NCBI RefSeq assembly: GCF_018459925.1
Contig: NZ_CP075371.1
Span: forward strand, 3,906,001-3,970,000
Length of the DNA stretch: 64,000 nt
Direction of reading: 5' to 3'
Source: Nocardioides aquaticus
Lineage (GTDB): Bacteria; Actinomycetota; Actinomycetes; Propionibacteriales; Nocardioidaceae
Part shown: positions 16,894-25,300 of the stretch, one piece after another
Numbering within the stretch: the first letter of the stretch is position 1
Layout: each line of letters opens with the position of its first letter
The notes under the pieces: generated by a model
What the model was told of the DNA's origin: nothing
What the model saw: the letters and a program-made list of their open reading frames with translations, nothing else
Database searches by the model: none
Made by a program: the position numbers and the translations under genes

Positions 16894-17422
16894 AGGGCCA
16901 CGAAGGTCACCGGCACCAGGCACTGCACCGTGGTCTTCGGCGGCACCGCCTGCGCCATCCAGGCCAGGCTCCCCCACCGTTGAGCAGCACGTCGGCCGGC
17001 TCGTCGCATCCCACGGCGACCACGGCCGCCTGCAGCTCCAGGCCCGGCGGCGCCTGCGCGGCGTCGATCGCGGCGCGCAGCGGACCGCGGGCGGAGGGCT
17101 CGAACTGCGCGACGAAGGCCGTCGCGTCGGCGGGCAGCGCCACCGGCTCCAGGATCGTGTCCGTGGTGCCGCCCGCGGCGGACAGCGCCACCACGTCGAG
17201 CACCCGCTCCCTCGGTGTCGGGTCGGTGCTCGGGGTCGGCTCGGGCGTCGGGACCGGCTCGGGCGTCGGGGCGCTGCTGGAGGCCGGCACCGGGGACGGC
17301 GAGCCCCCCGCGTCCGACGGGTCGTCGGCGCCCTCGCCACCGCAGGCACCGAGCAGCAGGGCCAGGGTGGCCAGGGCAGGGGCAGTCAGGGCAGGGGCCG
17401 GGCCGTGTCGTCGTCCTCGCAT
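16875..17422 (-). pseudogene. Lipoprotein gene with single-base frameshift
   Basis: The ATG at 17422 opens a lipoprotein with lipobox LLLGAC, then a Thr/Pro-rich linker (PEPVPTPEPTPSTDPTP) and a globular domain reaching GCDEPADVLLNGGG. The frame then turns into Arg/Cys-rich shadow sequence. One base of frame shift at the run of five C at 16971-16975 (+ strand) restores normal coding (SLAWMAQAVPPKTTVQCL...AAVPF) to a TAG at 16875. A sixth G on the coding strand would give NGGGSLAW. So either a real loss of one base or a sequencing error in the run has split the gene. Without correction the product ends at 16907. Function unknown. Confidence 0.75.
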
Positions 17423-17502
17423 GGTGCTTCGACGCTAACCCGCCCCCGCCGGTTCCCGCCCGACCTCCGGGGGTGGCGGCCGCAGGTGCCAGGCTGCGCG
17501 GT

Positions 17503-18084
17503 GTGCCCGCCCGTCGCTCGTTCACGCCCGCCGAGCTCGAGACCTATCGCGACACCGTCGTGCCCGACCTGGTCGACGACGACGTCCGGCTGCTGTTCGT
17601 CGGGATCAACCCCGGGCTGTGGACGGCCGCGACGCAGACGCACTTCGCCCGGCCGGGGAACCGCTTCTACCCCGCCCTGCTCGCCGCCGGGATCATCGAG
17701 CGGCGCGTCGACCCGGCCGCGGGGATGACGCCGGAGGACCGCGCGCACCTGCTCGACCGCGGCATCGGGATCACCAACCTGGCGCCACGCGCGACCGCGA
17801 AGGCCTCCGAGCTGACCCGCGAGGAGCTGCGTGCCGGGGGCGAGCAGCTGGTCGCGCTGGTCCGACGGGTCCGCCCCCGCGTCGTGGCGGTCGCCGGGGT
17901 GACGGCCTACCGGACCGCGTTCGCGGAGCCACGTGCCCGGACCGGTCTGCAGGACCGCCCGCTCGCCGACGCCGAGCTGTGGGTGGTGCCCAACCCCAGC
18001 GGGCTGAACGCGCACGACACCGTGGCGACGCTCGCGGAGGCGTACGCCGGACCCGCCCGCGCCGCCGGCGTCCTCCCCGCCTGA
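17503..18084 (+). CDS. mug: G/U mismatch-specific uracil/thymine-DNA glycosylase (Mug)
   Basis: A 193-residue base-excision repair enzyme of the UDG superfamily, Mug/TDG family. The active-site loop GINPGLWTA is near residues 30-38; Asn in GINPG activates water in this family. The conserved second loop NPSGLNAH follows near residue 166. It removes uracil, ethenocytosine or thymine opposite G. GTG 17503 is chosen because the longer frame upstream is linker-like shadow of the divergent lipoprotein. It is divergent from that lipoprotein gene. Length is normal (E. coli Mug has 168 residues). Confidence 0.9.
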   Translation: MPARRSFTPAELETYRDTVVPDLVDDDVRLLFVGINPGLWTAATQTHFARPGNRFYPALLAAGIIERRVDPAAGMTPEDRAHLLDRGIGITNLAPRATAKASELTREELRAGGEQLVALVRRVRPRVVAVAGVTAYRTAFAEPRARTGLQDRPLADAELWVVPNPSGLNAHDTVATLAEAYAGPARAAGVLPA

Positions 18085-18170
18085 CCCGCCTGACCCGCCT
18101 GACCTGTGGACGGACGGTGGCCTGTGGAGAGCCGGTCGCGCGGACGGCGCGGAGCGGTGAGGGTGCTGTC

Positions 18171-18650
18171 ATGGACGACGACCTCCCCGACCTGACCACC
18201 CCGACCGACCTGACCGGCGACCTCGACGACGCCGGCGCCTACCGCCCCACGATCAGGACCCAGGCCGACCTGGAGCGCCTGTGGCGGGTGCTGATGCGGC
18301 CGCTCGGGTTCGCCGAGACCAGCCTGTGGGCGATGCTGCTCGACGCCGACGACCGGCCGCTCCCGGTGCTGACCGAGATCACCGACCTGGCCCACCTCCC
18401 CGACCCCGGTGAGACCCGGTCGATGGCGGCCTTCCTCGGCGACCTCGTGGCCGAGCACGTGCCTGGCGGGCGGGTGGCGCTGCTGCGCACCCGGCCCGGT
18501 CGCGGTCGCGCCCGCCCCGAGGACCTGGCCTGGGCCGCGGCGCTCCACACCGCCCTCGCCGGGGCCGGCGTGCCCGCCCACGTGCTCCACCTGGCCACCG
18601 ACGACCAGGTCCTCCCGCTGCCGCTCGACGCCCTTCCGGTCTCGGCCTGA
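18171..18650 (+). CDS. Hypothetical protein
   Basis: A 159-residue acidic protein starting at ATG 18171. The first 25 residues are Asp/Thr-rich (DDDLPDLTTPTDLTGDLDD). A compact alpha/beta domain follows with no recognised motif, including GYRPTIRT-like and AETSLWAMLLDADDRPLPVL strands. Homologues of this style are frequent in actinobacteria without assigned function; the pattern 'FGETSLWLLLLD' suggests a conserved domain of unknown function. No signal peptide or membrane segment. The 86-base gap after mug argues for its own promoter. Confidence 0.65.
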   Translation: MDDDLPDLTTPTDLTGDLDDAGAYRPTIRTQADLERLWRVLMRPLGFAETSLWAMLLDADDRPLPVLTEITDLAHLPDPGETRSMAAFLGDLVAEHVPGGRVALLRTRPGRGRARPEDLAWAAALHTALAGAGVPAHVLHLATDDQVLPLPLDALPVSA

Positions 18651-18667
18651 GCCGGGGCCGGGAGCGC

Positions 18668-19252
18668 TCAGCCCTCCCGCACCTGCCGGATCACCGACCC
18701 CAGGTCGAGCTCGTGCTCCTGGCGCCAGCGCTGCAGCCGCTTGCGCTCGGCACGCCGGGCGACCAGGCCGGTGCCGGAGCGCTCGTGGTGCCAGCGCAGG
18801 GCGTCCTCGGCGTAGGCGACGTAGGCCACGGGCCGGGCCGTACGGATCGCGTCCATCGCCTCCAGCGGGTCCCAGCCGAGCCCGAGCAGCACCGCGAATC
18901 CGGCGCTCGGTCCCCGGTTGACACCCATGTGGCAGTGGGTCAGCACGACCGTGCCCGGCTGCTCCAGCGCGGCGAGCGCCCAGGAGGCCGTCCGGTCGAA
19001 CCAGTCCGCGGGCACGCGCTGGCCGCGGTCGTCGATCCCGTCCCAGCGGTAGTCCACGGCCGGCAGCCGCTGCCAGGTCTCGGCGTCGCGCCACTCGATC
19101 CGGGCGTCGAGGACGTGGGTGACGCCGGCCCCGGCCAGCTCCAGCGCCTGGTCCAGCGCGATGTCGGCGTCCGGGTGCAGGTCGCCACCCACCAGCAGCC
19201 GGTCGGTGACGAAGTGGGCGTTGGCGAGGCGGAGGTCGGGGTGCGTCGGCAT
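18668..19252 (-). CDS. Dual-specificity / tyrosine phosphatase-like protein
   Basis: A 194-residue Cys-based phosphatase. The signature HCHMGVNRGPS places catalytic Cys107 and Arg113 in the required CX5R loop, and Asp in DGIDDRGQ (residues 71-77) could be the general acid. N-terminal strands (VTDRLLVGGDLHPD) match the DSP fold; the C-terminal 40 residues are basic. A second, unrelated CX5R phosphatase domain occurs in this window fused to an ADP-ribosylglycohydrolase at its right edge. The substrate is unknown. It is divergent from the oxidoreductase at 19346. Confidence 0.85.
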   Translation of the reverse strand: MPTHPDLRLANAHFVTDRLLVGGDLHPDADIALDQALELAGAGVTHVLDARIEWRDAETWQRLPAVDYRWDGIDDRGQRVPADWFDRTASWALAALEQPGTVVLTHCHMGVNRGPSAGFAVLLGLGWDPLEAMDAIRTARPVAYVAYAEDALRWHHERSGTGLVARRAERKRLQRWRQEHELDLGSVIRQVREG

Positions 19253-19345
19253 GTCCGGCCCAGCCTACGAGCCCGCGCCGACACCCGTACCGGCGTCGCC
19301 GCCCCGGTGGCCGGGGGGTGGGTGGGCGGACGGTAGACAAGGAGT

Positions 19346-20299
19346 ATGCGAGCCATCGGAGTCATCGAGTACGGCGGTCCCGAGGCCCTGCGCGAGGTCG
19401 AGCTCGAGCAGGAGCCCCTCGGCCCGGACGAGGTGCGGATCGCCGTCACCCACGCGGCGGTCAACCCCACCGACACCCTGGTCCGCAACGGCGCCCGCGC
19501 CGAGGGCGACCGCGCTCCCGACGTCGCCGACGTGCCCGGGATGGACGTCGCCGGACGGGTCGTCGAGCTCGGCGCCGACGTCGGCGAGCGGGACGGCGAG
19601 TGGCTCTCGGTCGGCGACCCGGTGATGGGGATCGTCGTCCCGTCGGGCCAGCACGGCGCCTACCGCACCGACCTCGTCCTGCCTTTCGACTCCGTCGCCC
19701 ACGTGCCGGACGGCGCCAGCGGCGCCAGCGCCTCCACGCTGCCGATGAACGGCCTCACCGCCTGGCTGGCCCTGGACCACCTGGGCCTCGAGCCCGGGCA
19801 GACGCTGGCGGTGACCGGGGCGGCCGGGGCCTTCGGCGGGTACGTCGTCCAGCTGGCCAAGGTGCGCGGGCTGCGGGTCGTCGCCGACGCCGCCGAGACC
19901 GACCGCGACCTGGTGACCGGGCTCGGCGCCGACGTGGTCGTCGAGCGCGGGGACGGCTTCGCCGACGCAGTGCTGCGCGAGGTCCCCGACGGCGTGGACG
20001 GCCTGGCCGACGGCGCCCTGCTCGGGGAGAAGGCCCTGCCGGCCGTGCGCGACGGCGGCGCCGTGGCCACCGTGCGCGGCTACGAGGGCGACGGTTCCCG
20101 CGGGCTGCGCGTCACCCCGGTGTGGGTCCGCGACGCGGCCCGCCGCCGCGACGCGCTCGAGGAGCTGCGGGTCCTGGCCTCCGACGGCCGGATCACGCTG
20201 CGGGTCGCCGACGTCCTCCCGGCAGCCCGGGCCGCCGAGGCCCACCGCCGGCTCGAGGCCGGCGGGGTCCGCGGGCGCCTGGTGCTCGACCTGAGCTGA
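19346..20299 (+). CDS. MDR-family NADP-dependent quinone oxidoreductase-like protein
   Basis: A 317-residue medium-chain reductase of the quinone oxidoreductase branch. It lacks the structural zinc cysteines, as expected. The catalytic domain has HAAVNPTDTLVRNG and VPGMDVAGRV; the nucleotide-binding TGAAGAFGGYVVQLAK lies near residues 153-168. The C-terminus (AAEAHRRLEAGGVRGRLVL) is typical. The start ATG 19346 has AAGGAG a few bases upstream. Its stop is followed after four bases by the seven-copy 22-base tandem array. The substrate is unknown; quinones or enones are usual. Confidence 0.87.
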   Translation: MRAIGVIEYGGPEALREVELEQEPLGPDEVRIAVTHAAVNPTDTLVRNGARAEGDRAPDVADVPGMDVAGRVVELGADVGERDGEWLSVGDPVMGIVVPSGQHGAYRTDLVLPFDSVAHVPDGASGASASTLPMNGLTAWLALDHLGLEPGQTLAVTGAAGAFGGYVVQLAKVRGLRVVADAAETDRDLVTGLGADVVVERGDGFADAVLREVPDGVDGLADGALLGEKALPAVRDGGAVATVRGYEGDGSRGLRVTPVWVRDAARRRDALEELRVLASDGRITLRVADVLPAARAAEAHRRLEAGGVRGRLVLDLS

Positions 20300-20303
20300 C
20301 GCC

Positions 20304-20457
20304 CTGTCCGCAAGCGTCACCTCGACTGTCCGCGAGCGTCATCTCGGCTGTCCGCGAGCGTCATCTCGGCTGTCCGCGAGCGTCATCTCGGCTGTCCGCG
20401 AGCGTCACCTTGGCTGTCCGCGAGCGTCATCTCGGCTGTCCGCGAGCGTCATCTCGG
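20304..20457. repeat. Seven tandem copies of a 22-base unit
   Basis: The unit CTGTCCGCGAGCGTCATCTC plus GG is repeated without spacers at 20304, 20326, 20348, 20370, 20392, 20414 and 20436. Copies 2, 3, 4, 6 and 7 are identical. Copy 1 has CAAGCG and CACCTCGA; copy 5 has CACCTTGG. The array fills the gap between the convergent oxidoreductase and Mrr-N-like genes. Three diverged copies in the opposite orientation follow another stop codon at 11952-12017. With no unique spacers it is not a CRISPR array. Confidence 0.95.
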
Positions 20458-20459
20458 CG

Positions 20460-20891
20460 TCAGGTGAGGCGCCAGACCCCCGGGGACGGGGCGACCAGGA
20501 GGCCCTGGTCGGCGAGGTTCTTGCGCGCGGTGCGGCAGGCGGTGCGCCAGCGCAGCTCGCCGGTCGGGCCCTTCTCCTGGTCGCCGGGGCGGAAGACGTC
20601 GGCCAGCCGCTCACCGACCGCGACCATGACGTCCTCGGCCGGGGCCTCCCCGCCGAGGTCCTCGAGGACCGCCAGCACGTGGGGCTCGAGGTCGGCGGCC
20701 GGCGTGTGCCGGCGGGCCCGCGGCGGCGGCGGGGGCTTGGCCGAGGACCCGGGGACCCGCGGCGCGGCCCGGGTCGTACGGACCGGGGAGGCCTTGGGGG
20801 CAGGCTCCGGCGGCGGGGCCGGCGGGTTGCCGTGGACGCAGGTGCTCAGCGGCAGGTCGCAGTGCTCGCAGTAGTCGTCGATGGTGCTCAC
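20460..20891 (-). CDS. Small protein with zinc-knuckle N-terminus and Mrr-N-like winged helix
   Basis: A 143-residue protein. The N-terminus CEHCDLPLSTC (residues 8-18) can bind a metal. A Pro/Ala-rich linker follows. Residues 68-143 form a winged-helix-like domain with LEDLGGEAPAEDV, GELRWRTACRTARKNLADQGLL and the final GVWRLT. That pattern matches the Mrr N-terminal domain (PF14338-like), which usually precedes a restriction nuclease. No nuclease domain is attached here. The likely role is DNA binding. Its stop touches the tandem repeat array. Confidence 0.7.
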   Translation of the reverse strand: MSTIDDYCEHCDLPLSTCVHGNPPAPPPEPAPKASPVRTTRAAPRVPGSSAKPPPPPRARRHTPAADLEPHVLAVLEDLGGEAPAEDVMVAVGERLADVFRPGDQEKGPTGELRWRTACRTARKNLADQGLLVAPSPGVWRLT

Positions 20892-20917
20892 GCTCCTTCA
20901 GCGAAAACCTACGCCGG

Positions 20918-21931
20918 TCACCAGCGCCCGTGGACCTCGGCCCGGACCCGCTCGTCGTAGATCCGTCGGACGCCGTCCCCGAACGCCGACGAGAGCGCAG
21001 GCAGCTCGCCGGCCGCGGCGTTGGCGCGGGCCTGGTCGGCCGACCGCGCACCGGGGATGACGGTGGAGACGCCGTCCAGCTGCGCGACCCAGGCGATCGC
21101 GGCCTGCGCGGCCGTGGCGCCCTCGGGACCGTGCTCGCGCACGAGCGCGGTGAACTCCTGCGCCGCGGCCAGCCCGGTCTCCCACGGCACGCCGCTGAAC
21201 GTCTCGCCGACGTCGAAGGCGCTGCCGTCGCGGTTGAAGGTGCGGTGGTCGTCGGCGGCGAAGGTCGTCGACGCGTCGTAGCGCCCGCTCAGGAGCCCGG
21301 AGGCCAGCGGCACGCGCGCGATGATCCCGACACCGGCCTCGCGGGCGGCCGGGAGCACCGCCTCCAGCGGCTTGAGCCGGAAGGCGTTGAGGATGATCTG
21401 GATCGAGGCGACGTGCGGGCGCGCGATCGCGGCCAGCGCCTGGTCCACGGTCTCGACCGAGAGCCCGTACGCCGCGATGGTGCCGTCGGTGACCAGGGCG
21501 TCGAGCGCCTCGTAGGTCGCGTCGTCCTCGACCGTCGCGGTCGGCGGGCAGTGCAGCTGGACGAGGTCGAGCGTGTCGACGCCGAGGTTCTCCCGCGAGC
21601 GGTCGGTCCACGCGCGGAAGGCGTCCATCGTGTAGTTCTCGGGCTCCTGCGCGGCGAGGCGGCCCATCTTGGTGGCGACCGTGACGCCGTGGTCGGCCGG
21701 CAGGTCGCGCAGGAAGGACCCGAGCACCCGCTCGCTGCGGCCGTCGCCGTAGACGTCGGCGGTGTCCAGGAAGCGCACGCCGGCGTCGTAGGAGGCCTGC
21801 AGCACCTCGCGCGCGTCGGCCTCGCTGACCTCGCCCCAGTCGGCGCCGAGCTGCCAGGTGCCGAGCCCGACGACGGAGACGTCGCGCTGCTCGTGGCCGC
21901 GCTGCGAGGAGATGAGGGTGCGGTGCTGCAC
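20918..21931 (-). CDS. Aldo/keto reductase
   Basis: A 337-residue NADPH-dependent reductase of the AKR TIM-barrel family. Motifs are VSVVGLGTWQLG, FLDTADVYGDGRSERVLG (catalytic Asp and Tyr), the Lys in VTVATKMGR, the conserved LVQLHCP strand with His, and the cofactor-binding TVIPGARSADQARANAAA. GTG 21931 is preferred: GGAGG lies eight bases upstream and the family alignment starts there. A longer frame adds Arg-rich shadow sequence. Members reduce aldehydes or ketones; the substrate is unknown. Confidence 0.88.
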   Translation of the reverse strand: MQHRTLISSQRGHEQRDVSVVGLGTWQLGADWGEVSEADAREVLQASYDAGVRFLDTADVYGDGRSERVLGSFLRDLPADHGVTVATKMGRLAAQEPENYTMDAFRAWTDRSRENLGVDTLDLVQLHCPPTATVEDDATYEALDALVTDGTIAAYGLSVETVDQALAAIARPHVASIQIILNAFRLKPLEAVLPAAREAGVGIIARVPLASGLLSGRYDASTTFAADDHRTFNRDGSAFDVGETFSGVPWETGLAAAQEFTALVREHGPEGATAAQAAIAWVAQLDGVSTVIPGARSADQARANAAAGELPALSSAFGDGVRRIYDERVRAEVHGRW

Positions 21932-22084
21932 GAGGGTGCCTCCGGGGTCGTACGGACGGGGTCCCGACGCTAGTGCGCGCCCGACCCGGCCGCGAGCGAG
22001 GGGTCGCCCGCCCTGCTCCGGACCGGCCTCGGAGCCGCCGCCCGCCGCCGAACGCCACCGCCGGCGCGACCGGGCGGGCATGCT

Positions 22085-22489
22085 GTGCCCGTGCCTGATC
22101 CCGACGAGGTCGCCCCGCGCCGCTCGCTGCCTGCCTGGACGACCACGCCGGTGCCCCTGGGCGCGGCGCTGCTCGCCGTCGTGGCGTCAGCCGTCGGCGG
22201 GACCGTGGTCGGCACGAACCTGCCGTGGGGCGACGTGCCGCTGACGGTGGAGCGCGGGACGGCGCTCCTGCAGGAGCCCTCGAACGGCCTGACGAGCTTC
22301 GAGGGCGACGACGGCACCGTGATCGGGCTCGACGCCGACGCGCTGTTGTGGTCCGCGGAGAGCGAGCACGGCGAGGGGAGGCCCCCCTGCCTGCGCGAGG
22401 GCCGCGAGGTCGCCGTCGAGCTCGGCTACCGCTGGGTCGGGCTGCCCGACGGCGGGTCCAGCCTGACCCCGGTCTGGGTGGGCTGCTGA
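22085..22489 (+). CDS. Hypothetical single-pass membrane protein
   Basis: A 134-residue protein not recognised. A short acidic/basic N-terminus, one hydrophobic segment (residues 23-44, LGAALLAVVASAVGGTVVG), then an extracytoplasmic domain with two cysteines (RPPCLREG and the C-terminal VGC) that may form a disulfide. A YRWVGLPDGG strand resembles small actinobacterial secreted domains. GTG 22085 or 22091 could start it. Confidence 0.6.
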   Translation: MPVPDPDEVAPRRSLPAWTTTPVPLGAALLAVVASAVGGTVVGTNLPWGDVPLTVERGTALLQEPSNGLTSFEGDDGTVIGLDADALLWSAESEHGEGRPPCLREGREVAVELGYRWVGLPDGGSSLTPVWVGC

Positions 22490-22505
22490 CCCTGGCCCGA
22501 CCGCA

Positions 22506-23633
22506 CTACCGCCGGCGCAGCAGCACCAGCACCTCGTGGTGCGCGGTCTGCGGGAACATGTCGAAGACCCGCCCGCGCACCGGCTCCCACGAGGGCATCG
22601 CGTCGAGGTCGCGGGCCAGTGACCCGCTGTGGCAGCTGGAGTAGAGGACGTGGCGCGCGCCCGAGGCGTCCAGCCAGCCCGCGAGGGCGGCGCCGATCCC
22701 CCGCCGCGGCGGGTTGACCACCACCAGGTCCGGGGCGTGCTCCTGCGCAGCGGCCCAGGCCGTCGCGTCGCCGGCCTCGAACCGCACCCCGTCCAGCCCC
22801 GCCCGCTCGGCGCTGTCCCGGGCCGCGGTCACCGCCTCCGCGCTGAGCTCGACCCCGACCACGTCGGGCACGCCCGCCCCGGCCAGGGTGAGCGCGAACC
22901 CGCCGACACCGCAGTAGAGGTCCCAGGCGCTGCGGGCCCCCAGGTCCCGCGTCCAGGCGGCCGCCTCGGCGTACAGCGCCGCAGCGACGGCGGTGTTGGT
23001 CTGGAAGAAGCCTTGCGGGCGCAGCCGCAGGTCGAGCCCGGCCAGCCGCAGCGGCAGCGTGGACTGCTCGGTCAGCACGACCTCCTCGGGCCCCTCGAGC
23101 ACGGCCTTGTGCTCGGGCTGCAGGTTCACCGACGCCACGACCAGGCCGGGCAGCTGCTCGTGGAGCCAGGGCAGGTGCTTGCGCAGCCGCGGCAGGGACT
23201 CGGTGCTGCGCAGGACGAAGCGGACCATCAGGCCGCCGTCGGGGGCGACGGTGGCCAGGACGTGCTTGAGCTCGCCGCGGCGGGTCGGGACGTCGTACGG
23301 GACCAGCGCGGCGCGGGTGACCAGCGCGGCCAGCACCGGCAGCGCGTCGTGCAGCGCCGGCTCGTGCAGGCCGCAGTGGCGCAGGTCGACGCCGTGGCCC
23401 GCACGGTCCAGGATGCCCAGCGTGGGCTGCTCGACGGTGCCCCCGACGACCATCTTCGCCTTGTTCCGGAAGCCCTCCTCCGCCCGCGCGACGGGCTCGG
23501 ACCACACCAGGCCGGGACGCTCACCCAGCGCCGCGACGGCGGCGGCGTGCACGGCGGCGAGCTGCTCGTCGTACGGCTGACCCATCCACGTGCAGGACCG
23601 GCAGGCCCCGGCGTCGAAGTAGTCGCACTGCAC
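22506..23633 (-). CDS. 23S rRNA (uracil-5-)-methyltransferase, RlmC/RumB type
   Basis: A 375-residue SAM-dependent m5U methyltransferase. The N-terminus CDYFDAGACRSC plus the later RHCGLHEP gives four cysteines for the 4Fe-4S cluster of the RlmC/RlmD group. Residues 190-210 hold RPQGFFQTN; DLYCGVGGFALTLA is the SAM motif; NPPRRGIG and YSSCHSGSLARDL follow, the latter with the catalytic Cys. There is no TRAM domain, which favours RlmC over RlmD. GTG 23633 starts directly at the Fe-S motif as in the family. It is divergent from the MBL hydrolase gene (47-base gap). Confidence 0.87.
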   Translation of the reverse strand: MQCDYFDAGACRSCTWMGQPYDEQLAAVHAAAVAALGERPGLVWSEPVARAEEGFRNKAKMVVGGTVEQPTLGILDRAGHGVDLRHCGLHEPALHDALPVLAALVTRAALVPYDVPTRRGELKHVLATVAPDGGLMVRFVLRSTESLPRLRKHLPWLHEQLPGLVVASVNLQPEHKAVLEGPEEVVLTEQSTLPLRLAGLDLRLRPQGFFQTNTAVAAALYAEAAAWTRDLGARSAWDLYCGVGGFALTLAGAGVPDVVGVELSAEAVTAARDSAERAGLDGVRFEAGDATAWAAAQEHAPDLVVVNPPRRGIGAALAGWLDASGARHVLYSSCHSGSLARDLDAMPSWEPVRGRVFDMFPQTAHHEVLVLLRRR

Positions 23634-23680
23634 CCGCCGCAGGCTACGGGCCCGCACCCCGCCTGTGGCACGGTGCACCC

Positions 23681-24445
23681 ATGGCCAGGGGGACCGTGCA
23701 GCTGACGCGCGTGGCGGACGACGTGCACGTCGTGACCGGCACCAACGTCAACTGGGCCGTGGTCACCGAGGGTCGCGAGGTCACCCTCGTCGACGCGGGC
23801 TACCCGCTGGACGCGGACGCCGTGGTCGCCTCGCTCGAGGCCCTCGGGCGGCGTGCCTCCGACGTGGTCGCCGTACTGCTCACCCACGCCCACCTGGACC
23901 ACATGGGCGGCGTCCCCCACGTGCGGTCGCTCTCGGGCTGCCGGGTCGTCACCGGCGCCGACGAGGTCGCGCACGCCCACCGCGAGCGCCTCGAGCAGGT
24001 CTCGGCCGGGCGGGTGCTCGCCCAGGCCCGCACCCCCGCCGGCGCCCGCTGGGTCGGCCAGACGCTGCGCGCGGTCGGACCCCACCTCCGGATGCGGCTC
24101 TCCGGGGTGGAGGCGGCCCCGCACGAGAGCCCCGTCGACGCGCCCGGGCGCCTGGTCGCCGTGGACACCCCCGGCCACACCTCCGGCCACACCGCCTTCC
24201 TGATGCCGTCGTCCGGCGTGCTGTTCAGCGGGGACGCCCTGGTCACGGGTCACCCGCTGTGCCGCCACGACGGCCCGCAGCGGCTGCCGGGGCTCTTCGC
24301 CCACGACGAGGACCGCGTCCTGCGGACGCTGAGGGACCTGCGCGACGTCCCGGCGGACGTCCTCGTGCCCGGGCACGGCCGGCCGGTACGCGCCCCGCTG
24401 GCCGACCTCGTCGACGGGGCCCTGGAGCGCACCGACCACCGATGA
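23681..24445 (+). CDS. MBL-fold metallo-hydrolase
   Basis: A 254-residue metallo-beta-lactamase-fold protein. The metal motif THAHLDHMGG is at residues 68-77 (His69, His71, Asp73, His74). The later GHTSGHTAF, FSGDALVTGHP (bridging Asp) and VPGHGRPV supply the remaining ligands. The N-terminal LTRVADDVHVVTGTNVNW is typical of the glyoxalase II-like branch. The substrate is unknown; thioester or lactone hydrolysis is usual. Start and length fit the family. Confidence 0.88.
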   Translation: MARGTVQLTRVADDVHVVTGTNVNWAVVTEGREVTLVDAGYPLDADAVVASLEALGRRASDVVAVLLTHAHLDHMGGVPHVRSLSGCRVVTGADEVAHAHRERLEQVSAGRVLAQARTPAGARWVGQTLRAVGPHLRMRLSGVEAAPHESPVDAPGRLVAVDTPGHTSGHTAFLMPSSGVLFSGDALVTGHPLCRHDGPQRLPGLFAHDEDRVLRTLRDLRDVPADVLVPGHGRPVRAPLADLVDGALERTDHR

Positions 24446-24506
24446 GCCCCGGGACCCCGGGCGGTCGGTACCCCCGACCACGTCCCGTCCCGTCCCGGAG
24501 GCCCCG

Positions 24507-24923
24507 ATGTCCGTGCAGCTCAACGCCTACCTCAACTTCGACACCACCACCCGCGAGGCGATGGAGTTCTACCGGTCCGTGCTCGGCGGCACGCTGGAGG
24601 TGATGACCTTCGGCGACTACGGCGCCGAGGGCGAGGCCGCCACCCTGGTGATGCACGCGCAGCTGCGGACCGACGACGGCTTCGTGCTGATGGCCTCCGA
24701 CCGCACCCCCGAGATGGGCGCGGTCGTGCCCGGCGAGCAGACCCTGCTGTGCCTCAACGGCGACGACGTGGACCGGCTGCACCGCTGGTGGGAGGGCCTC
24801 GGCGAGGGCGGGCAGGTCCACATGGCCCTCGAGAAGCAGATGTGGGGCGACGAGTACGGCGACCTCACCGACCGCTTCGGCCAGCGCTGGATGTTCAACA
24901 TCGACCTGTCCGGCCGGGCCTGA
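24507..24923 (+). CDS. VOC-family (PhnB / glyoxalase-like) protein
   Basis: A 138-residue vicinal-oxygen-chelate protein of the PhnB-like type. It shows the paired beta-alpha-beta-beta-beta modules: LNAYLNFDTTTREAMEFY, YRSVLGG, then LHRWWEGLGEGG, WGDEYGDLTDRFGQRWMFN. The DRFGQRWM ending is diagnostic for the group. It may bind a metal and act as a dimeric binding protein or demethylase-like enzyme. The start has a GGAGG-type site (CCGGAGGCCCCG) upstream. It lies 61 bases after the MBL gene. Confidence 0.88.
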   Translation: MSVQLNAYLNFDTTTREAMEFYRSVLGGTLEVMTFGDYGAEGEAATLVMHAQLRTDDGFVLMASDRTPEMGAVVPGEQTLLCLNGDDVDRLHRWWEGLGEGGQVHMALEKQMWGDEYGDLTDRFGQRWMFNIDLSGRA

Positions 24924-24949
24924 CCACGCCGGGCCCGACCAGACGTGGC

Positions 24950-25300
24950 CTAGCGACGCGACGGCCCGGCGGCGCACCGGACGCAGGTGGGCGCCGCCGG
25001 CCGCGCCTCCAGCCGCTCCGGGGCGATCTGCTCGCCGCAGGCGGTGCAGGTGCCGTACGTCCCCGCGGCCACGCGCGCCAGCGCCGCGTCGGTCCCCGCG
25101 AGGTGGCGTACGGCCTGCTGCACCAGCGACCCGGTCTGCGAGCGCTCGAAGGCGATCGTGTGCCCCTCCGGGTCGTGCTCGTCGTCGGCGTTGGTGTCGC
25201 GCGAGGCGTCGACGACCTCGGCGTAGTCCGCCTGCAGCCCGGCCAGCCGCCGCAGGGTGCGGTCGCGGTCGGCGAGCAGGGCCGGACGGGGGTCGTGCAC
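24950..25300 (-). CDS. DksA/TraR-family zinc-finger protein
   Basis: A 116-residue protein. Two helices form a coiled-coil-like N-terminus (residues 5-35 and 48-80). The C4 zinc finger follows, with Cys85 and Cys88 (CTACGEQI) and Cys106 and Cys109 (CVRC). The DksA/TraR fold inserts into the RNA polymerase secondary channel in proteobacteria. Actinobacterial relatives (CarD-independent, RbpA-unrelated) are less well studied. The GTG start (25300) is the only reasonable one. The acidic tip of the DksA coiled coil is represented by DTNADDEHD. Confidence 0.83.
   Translation of the reverse strand: MHDPRPALLADRDRTLRRLAGLQADYAEVVDASRDTNADDEHDPEGHTIAFERSQTGSLVQQAVRHLAGTDAALARVAAGTYGTCTACGEQIAPERLEARPAAPTCVRCAAGPSRR

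Noticed and set aside
13969..17349. Very long open frame (over 1100 codons) on the - strand
   Set aside because: It is the shadow of the hydrolase and glycosidase genes on the + strand; its protein is Arg/Gly/Ala/His-rich with no family motifs, as expected in high-GC DNA.
20304..20457. CRISPR array
   Set aside because: Units follow each other directly with no unique spacers, are only 22 bases long, and no cas genes are near.
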